Origin: Anthropogastromicrobium aceti
GTDB lineage: Bacteria > Bacillota > Clostridia > Lachnospirales > Lachnospiraceae
Assembly: GCF_025567095.1 (NCBI RefSeq)
Contig: NZ_JAOQJH010000006.1
Direction: 5' to 3' (one strand)
DNA: 64,000 bases
In this document: positions 61,032 to 64,000 of the stretch, piece after piece
How the letters are laid out: every line of letters starts with the position of its first letter
How positions within the stretch are numbered: the first letter of the stretch is position 1
Program-made: the position numbers and the translations under genes
The notes under the pieces: generated by a model
Seen by the model: the letters and a program-made list of their open reading frames with translations, nothing else
Database searches by the model: none
What the model was told of the DNA's origin: nothing

Positions 61032-62142
61032 TACACTTACAGGATTGAAAAACAAGCCGGAAGCTTCTGGCTCAACACAGCAGCGTTATCCAGTGCAATA
61101 TATCAATTATGCTTGTCTTGAGGCATCTGCATATAACTTTTATCCAATGTCGGAGATTGAGGATCTAGCAGATGCGATTGAGCTTGCAGGAGGCATTCTA
61201 CAACCCCTTCTGGTGCGCAGAAAGGCACCGGGACACTATGAAATTATCGCTGGGCATCGTCGCTGGACTGCCACAAAGTATCTGGTAGAGCAGGGACGTA
61301 CACAGTATGCAATGCTTCCATGCCATGTGCAGGATGGAGACGAATTGGTAGCAAAGATCAATTTAATTGTAACGAACTCTCAGCGTGAGAAAACACCATA
61401 CGTTAAAATGCAGGAAATTACGGAGCTGGAGCAATTATTGCAAGAGTTAGCATCAGGATCAGAAGAGGAGAAAGCAAAATTTGCGCGAATAACAGGCGTA
61501 AAACTTGGTGCAGGAGAAACGGTTACAGCGAGGGTACTTCGCAAATTGGTTGCTAAAAAAGCAGGGTTGTCAGAGACAAATGTTGCCAGGCTAAAGCACA
61601 TTAACCAGAATCTCGAACCCGAGTTAAAGGAAGCAATGGAAGCTGGAAAAATTGGTATTTCTATAGCAAACGAACTTGCAGGGATGAAACCAGAAGAACA
61701 GCAGATGGTAGCAAAGCAGATTGATGCAGGTGAAAAGATCACGCTGCAGCCGAAAAAAAAGACTGTTAAGACGACGGAAAAGCAGGATGCAGTAGAGTCG
61801 AGAAGCGTGTCCGAATCGGACACAACACAATGCAAGCAGTCAGAAAGCCGAAAGATCGTGCGGACAGAGCAGCATGAGGAGGAGCAACTGCCGGGACAGA
61901 TCAGCGTAGATGATTATGTTTCGGAGGGGTTTGAGTTGCGTGATACTAATGAAGAGATTGATGTTGCAGTATCGGTAGATGATGTAGCAAAAAAGGAAAG
62001 TAGTACAACAACAGAAAATGATTTGATGCAGAGCTTGGCTCACGACTATCTGGCATTGTATGAGCGAGGAGATGGCAGCGAGACAGAATGGCAGGCTATG
62101 CATAGACAGCTAGCAGAATATTTTGCGAACTTGATTAGATAA
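61015..62142 (+). CDS. ParB-family partition protein
   Basis: A 375-residue protein of the ParB/Spo0J/RepB family. The N-terminal ParB/sulfiredoxin-like CTPase domain shows the variant IIAGHRRWTATKYL for the GxRR box, followed by a KTPYVKMQEI segment; the central DNA-binding HTH lies near KAGLSETNVARLKHINQNLEPE. The C-terminal third is a low-complexity Ser/Glu/Thr region (KQDAVESRSVSESDTTQ) with an end domain (DLMQSLAHDYLALYERGDG). Start at 61015 follows AGGAGG and lies in the parA end. A 17-bp palindrome at 61807-61823 in its sequence is a candidate parS. Confidence 0.87.
   Translation: MASLTDTLTGLKNKPEASGSTQQRYPVQYINYACLEASAYNFYPMSEIEDLADAIELAGGILQPLLVRRKAPGHYEIIAGHRRWTATKYLVEQGRTQYAMLPCHVQDGDELVAKINLIVTNSQREKTPYVKMQEITELEQLLQELASGSEEEKAKFARITGVKLGAGETVTARVLRKLVAKKAGLSETNVARLKHINQNLEPELKEAMEAGKIGISIANELAGMKPEEQQMVAKQIDAGEKITLQPKKKTVKTTEKQDAVESRSVSESDTTQCKQSESRKIVRTEQHEEEQLPGQISVDDYVSEGFELRDTNEEIDVAVSVDDVAKKESSTTTENDLMQSLAHDYLALYERGDGSETEWQAMHRQLAEYFANLIR
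61807..61823. repeat. 17-bp palindrome in parB, candidate parS
   Basis: GTGTCCGAATCGGACAC has exact 8-base arms around one central base, inside the ParB coding sequence. Chromosomal parS in Bacillus also lies within the ParB gene. Function is inference. Confidence 0.6.
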
Positions 62143-62166
62143 CTAGAAATGGGGAAAGGGGAAACT

Positions 62167-62658
62167 ATGCTCACAACCGAGGAAATAACGGAAATGTTGA
62201 TGCATCACGATGAGCTGCTGGAGATGTATCGGATGCAGATCAACGAATTAACAAAAGAGTATGATGCAGAGAATGATCTAATCGAAATGACACAACTGCA
62301 TAGCCCCCAATACGGCATTGTTGGCAAAAGTAGTAATCAGATGAATCTCGATCAAGTATATCAGAAAGTTGAAAAGCAGCGTAAGGAATATCAAGAAGCA
62401 ATTTGTTCCGAACTCCAAAGAGTACTGGAACTATACAATCAGGTGCAGCAGATTCATCTGTGCTACTTGCATTTGCCACAAAAACAAAAAAGTGTTTTAA
62501 GAGAGCTGTATATTAACCGCAAGTTTTACAAAGAAATTGAGCGCCCAGGCTTGTCGGAGCGAACGATCCATCGCTTGAGAAAGCAAGGATTAGAAACAAT
62601 TAAGGCATGGTATGAATCTAATCGCTTTGACAGTACAACGGCTCAAAAAGCAAAATAA
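62167..62658 (+). CDS. Sigma-region-4-like regulator (phage ArpU/DUF1492-type)
   Basis: A 163-residue protein with a coiled-coil N-terminus and a C-terminal HTH in the form LPQKQKSVLRELYINRKFYKEIERPGLSERTIHRLRKQGLETI, as in sigma factor region 4 and phage late-regulators. ATG 62167 follows GGAAAGGGG (5 bases); ATG 62149 has no site. It may regulate the element's genes. It ends 21 bases before the candidate Rep gene. Confidence 0.7.
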   Translation: MLTTEEITEMLMHHDELLEMYRMQINELTKEYDAENDLIEMTQLHSPQYGIVGKSSNQMNLDQVYQKVEKQRKEYQEAICSELQRVLELYNQVQQIHLCYLHLPQKQKSVLRELYINRKFYKEIERPGLSERTIHRLRKQGLETIKAWYESNRFDSTTAQKAK

Positions 62659-62679
62659 AAGGAAAGGAGTGATAAACAA

Positions 62680-63546
62680 ATGAGAAAGATCCGCGCAGGC
62701 ATTGTGAAGAAATTGGAGGGAGCAAAGTTGACGAACTCTGAATTAAGCATTTTTCTATATTTGTGCCAATATCAAACCGATATTGGCACAGTATCAGGTA
62801 TATACTATAAAGATATTTGTGCTGCGCTGGATCTATCATATCAGACTTTTTATTCGGGGTTGTATAAGTTGCGTGACTGTGGCTTAATCACCTTATGGAA
62901 AGCAGATCACATTGATTGGGATATACAGATCGTAGGTAATGACTGTAGCAATATCGAAGAAGTAAAAAAAGAAGGCTATCTGTCTGTTGCAGATGGTCTA
63001 TTCGCGTCAAAAAAATTCCAAAAATTGAAAGTAAATGAAAAAATTATGGCAATGCGCTTGCTGATCTATTGCAGATCCGGGCAAAGAACATATAAAGAAG
63101 CGAAAGAGAACTTCCGAAAGAAGATGACACAGCTTCTTGGATGTAAGCTTCGTGCCTTGAAAGAGTATCTTACAGCACTTAAAGCATTGTTTTATATCGG
63201 CATCAAGGATGGAATGTATCTCATCACTATCCGCCGAGAGATTGCGGACCGAGACTGGAGAGCCGCTAAAGATACAGAGTTGGAGTATGGACAACAAGTA
63301 CATGCAGCTTGTAACCGCAAAAAAATCAAAGAAGATGAGCAGGCAAAGAAGGATACAGCTGAGTTGGCAAAGCAGTATCGTCAGGATATTAAAGCCATGC
63401 AGGAAGCAGGTACATTACCTTCGGATTTATTTGGGTACTTGATTGGTAAGGCAGTAAAAGAGGGCGGAATGACTGGCAAACTGAATCCTAAATACATACA
63501 CAAGATCTTACGACTGGAAATCGCAAATTTTTACAAGAAAGGTTAG
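62680..63546 (+). CDS. Double winged-helix protein, candidate replication initiator
   Basis: A 288-residue protein with two winged-helix-like units: SELSIFLYLCQYQTDIGTVSG with YKDICAALDLSYQTFYSGLYKLRDCGLITL, and VNEKIMAMRLLIYCRSG with KMTQLLGCKLRALKEYLTALKALFYIGI. Two tandem winged helices are the architecture of iteron-binding Rep proteins, and the gene lies directly before an iteron-like origin. No direct family match is recognised. The start follows AAAGGAG. A perfect 12-bp inverted repeat lies inside its 5' part (62762-62790). Could alternatively be a transcription regulator. Confidence 0.6.
   Translation: MRKIRAGIVKKLEGAKLTNSELSIFLYLCQYQTDIGTVSGIYYKDICAALDLSYQTFYSGLYKLRDCGLITLWKADHIDWDIQIVGNDCSNIEEVKKEGYLSVADGLFASKKFQKLKVNEKIMAMRLLIYCRSGQRTYKEAKENFRKKMTQLLGCKLRALKEYLTALKALFYIGIKDGMYLITIRREIADRDWRAAKDTELEYGQQVHAACNRKKIKEDEQAKKDTAELAKQYRQDIKAMQEAGTLPSDLFGYLIGKAVKEGGMTGKLNPKYIHKILRLEIANFYKKG
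62762..62790. repeat. Perfect 12-bp inverted repeat inside the candidate rep gene
   Basis: TGTGCCAATATC (62762-62773) and GATATTGGCACA (62779-62790) around the 5-base AAACC. No T run follows. It is exact although it lies in coding sequence, suggesting a binding site or RNA hairpin. Confidence 0.75.
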
Positions 63547-63593
63547 ACGATATGATGCCAGTGATGTAAGGTAAAAAGAATATAGGCTTAAAT

Positions 63594-63622
63594 AGGCTGC
63601 CTGAATGAAGACAGTCTTTTTT
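63594..63622 (+). terminator. Terminator after the candidate rep gene
   Basis: AGGCTG (63594-63599) pairs with CAGTCT (63612-63617), 12-base loop, run of T. Modest stem. Confidence 0.55.
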
Positions 63623-63728
63623 GCGTACAGTAAAATATAGATTTAAAGAAATATTATAAAGAAAGAGGAGACGTAGTGGATGCAGTTCAATCTCGAAGGG
63701 GGAAAGGGCTGCATTTAGGCAAAAAAGT

Positions 63729-63835
63729 CATTCTAATTTTGGGGTACATTTTCAGAAACCATTCTAATTTTGCGCATTAAAAAAAATAACCATTCTAATT
63801 TCATGGTTAAATGTGGATAACTTTATTCTAATGTT
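63729..63835 (+). repeat. Four iteron-like direct repeats
   Basis: CATTCTAATTTT at 63729-63740 and 63760-63771, CATTCTAATTTC at 63791-63802, TATTCTAATGTT at 63824-63835. Starts are 31, 31 and 33 bases apart, about three helical turns, so all would face the same side of DNA. Confidence 0.8.
63812..63820 (-). promoter_or_regulatory. Perfect DnaA box between the third and fourth repeat
   Basis: TGTGGATAA on the plus strand is the consensus TTATCCACA on the minus strand. It lies between iterons 3 and 4. Confidence 0.78.
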
Positions 63836-64000
63836 GCACCTTTTAAAATTTAAAGAATATAAGTAAAATCAAGGCTTTTAAGCTGAGAGGCTACAGTGTA
63901 TATTTATTCCTTTTTTCTTTATCCTTCCTTTCCTATAGAAAGAAAATTATACCTATTGCAATTAAGCGCTTAGGCTATGCCTAGCATATTAGAAAAAAAC

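Larger units (their letters stand above)
58725..64000 (+). mobile_element. Plasmid-like integrated region (left part)
   Basis: From just after the engB terminator all genes are on one strand and change in character: duplicated small HTH genes, ParA, ParB, a phage-type regulator, a candidate Rep protein and an iteron origin. No integrase or relaxase is in the window; the right end lies beyond 64000. No tRNA or obvious att repeat is seen at the left end. An integrated plasmid, phage-plasmid or ICE are all possible. Confidence 0.62.
63547..64000 (+). other. AT-rich noncoding region with iteron-type origin
   Basis: After the candidate rep gene there is a hairpin terminator (63594-63622), then about 380 bases without a convincing gene. 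It has four repeats of CATTCTAATTTT type, a perfect DnaA box at 63812-63820, A/T-only runs, and a TAGGC-TAT-GCCTA palindrome near 63971-63985. These are the components of an iteron-controlled replication origin. A 35-codon GTG frame runs through the first repeats but encodes nothing recognisable. Confidence 0.6.

Noticed and set aside
61380..61835. A 151-codon minus-strand frame opposite parB
   Set aside because: Ser/Phe-rich shadow; parB is recognised on the plus strand.
63676..63780. A 35-codon GTG frame with GAGGAG upstream, through the first two iterons
   Set aside because: Its sequence is dictated by the repeats and looks like no protein; the origin explanation is simpler.
61015..64000. 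Chromosomal origin (soj-spo0J near oriC) interpretation of parA-parB and the DnaA box
   Set aside because: None of the expected oriC neighbours (dnaA, dnaN, rpmH, gidAB) is present; the ParB variant, the candidate Rep gene and the iterons fit a plasmid-type module better.

Overview
The window looks like chromosome of a low-GC, spore-forming gut anaerobe of the Clostridia, most likely Lachnospiraceae. The basis is the protein families (Opp system, SdaAA/SdaAB, MntP, SpoIID/SpoIIQ, heterodimeric ABC exporter, LytTR signalling), AGGAGG-type ribosome binding sites, many TTGACA-17-TATAAT promoters and tRNA genes without an encoded CCA. I cannot fix genus or species from sequence alone.

Layout. 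1-11300: a minus-strand gene start cut by the left edge, an SDR oxidoreductase, a GGDEF-REC-HD-GYP protein translationally coupled to a LytTR regulator, an AgrC-like kinase, and an ABC system whose large permease carries a degenerate peptidase-like ectodomain; then an AAA/PD-(D/E)XK protein and a histidine phosphatase. 11350-17650: complete oligopeptide uptake operon (SBP, OppB, OppC, OppD, OppF, small membrane protein). 17650-23840: sulfur amino acid enzymes, a TtcA-like protein, hypoxanthine-DNA glycosylase, hydrolase and YARHG protein. 23840-26400: a decayed cstA, a Pro-His-Gln-Lys tRNA operon, an esterase and two Leu tRNAs on the opposite strand. 26450-36820: SseB-like protein, serine dehydratase, Lit-like membrane protein, an unusual GH28-like/GNAT fusion and a heterodimeric ABC exporter. 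36870-42300: Mn riboswitch with mntP, a DUF1538/PII-like pair with an apparent non-AUG start, a PHP phosphatase and PepC. 42390-46580: iron-type ABC uptake operon with two uncharacterised proteins. 46600-52160: Ddl, DUF1934, spoIID and spoIIQ-like genes with sporulation-type promoters, CYTH and DJ-1 proteins. 52160-58720: classic tig-clpP-clpX-lon-engB quality-control cluster.

58725 to the right edge is different: a plasmid-like module. It holds two copies of a small HTH + helical-protein gene pair with a relic of a third HTH tail, ParA, ParB, a sigma-region-4-like regulator, a double winged-helix protein that is a candidate replication initiator, and then an AT-rich noncoding stretch with four iteron-like repeats at 31-33 bp spacing and a perfect DnaA box. 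A 17-bp palindrome inside parB is a candidate parS. The simplest reading is an integrated plasmid or integrative element starting just after the engB terminator, with its other end outside the window.

The best candidates for undescribed biology are that module, the DUF1538/PII-like pair, the GH28-GNAT fusion, the two-component/pseudo-peptidase ABC locus and the iron-type operon with two unknown proteins. All functional statements are from reading translated sequences and motifs; no database search was run.
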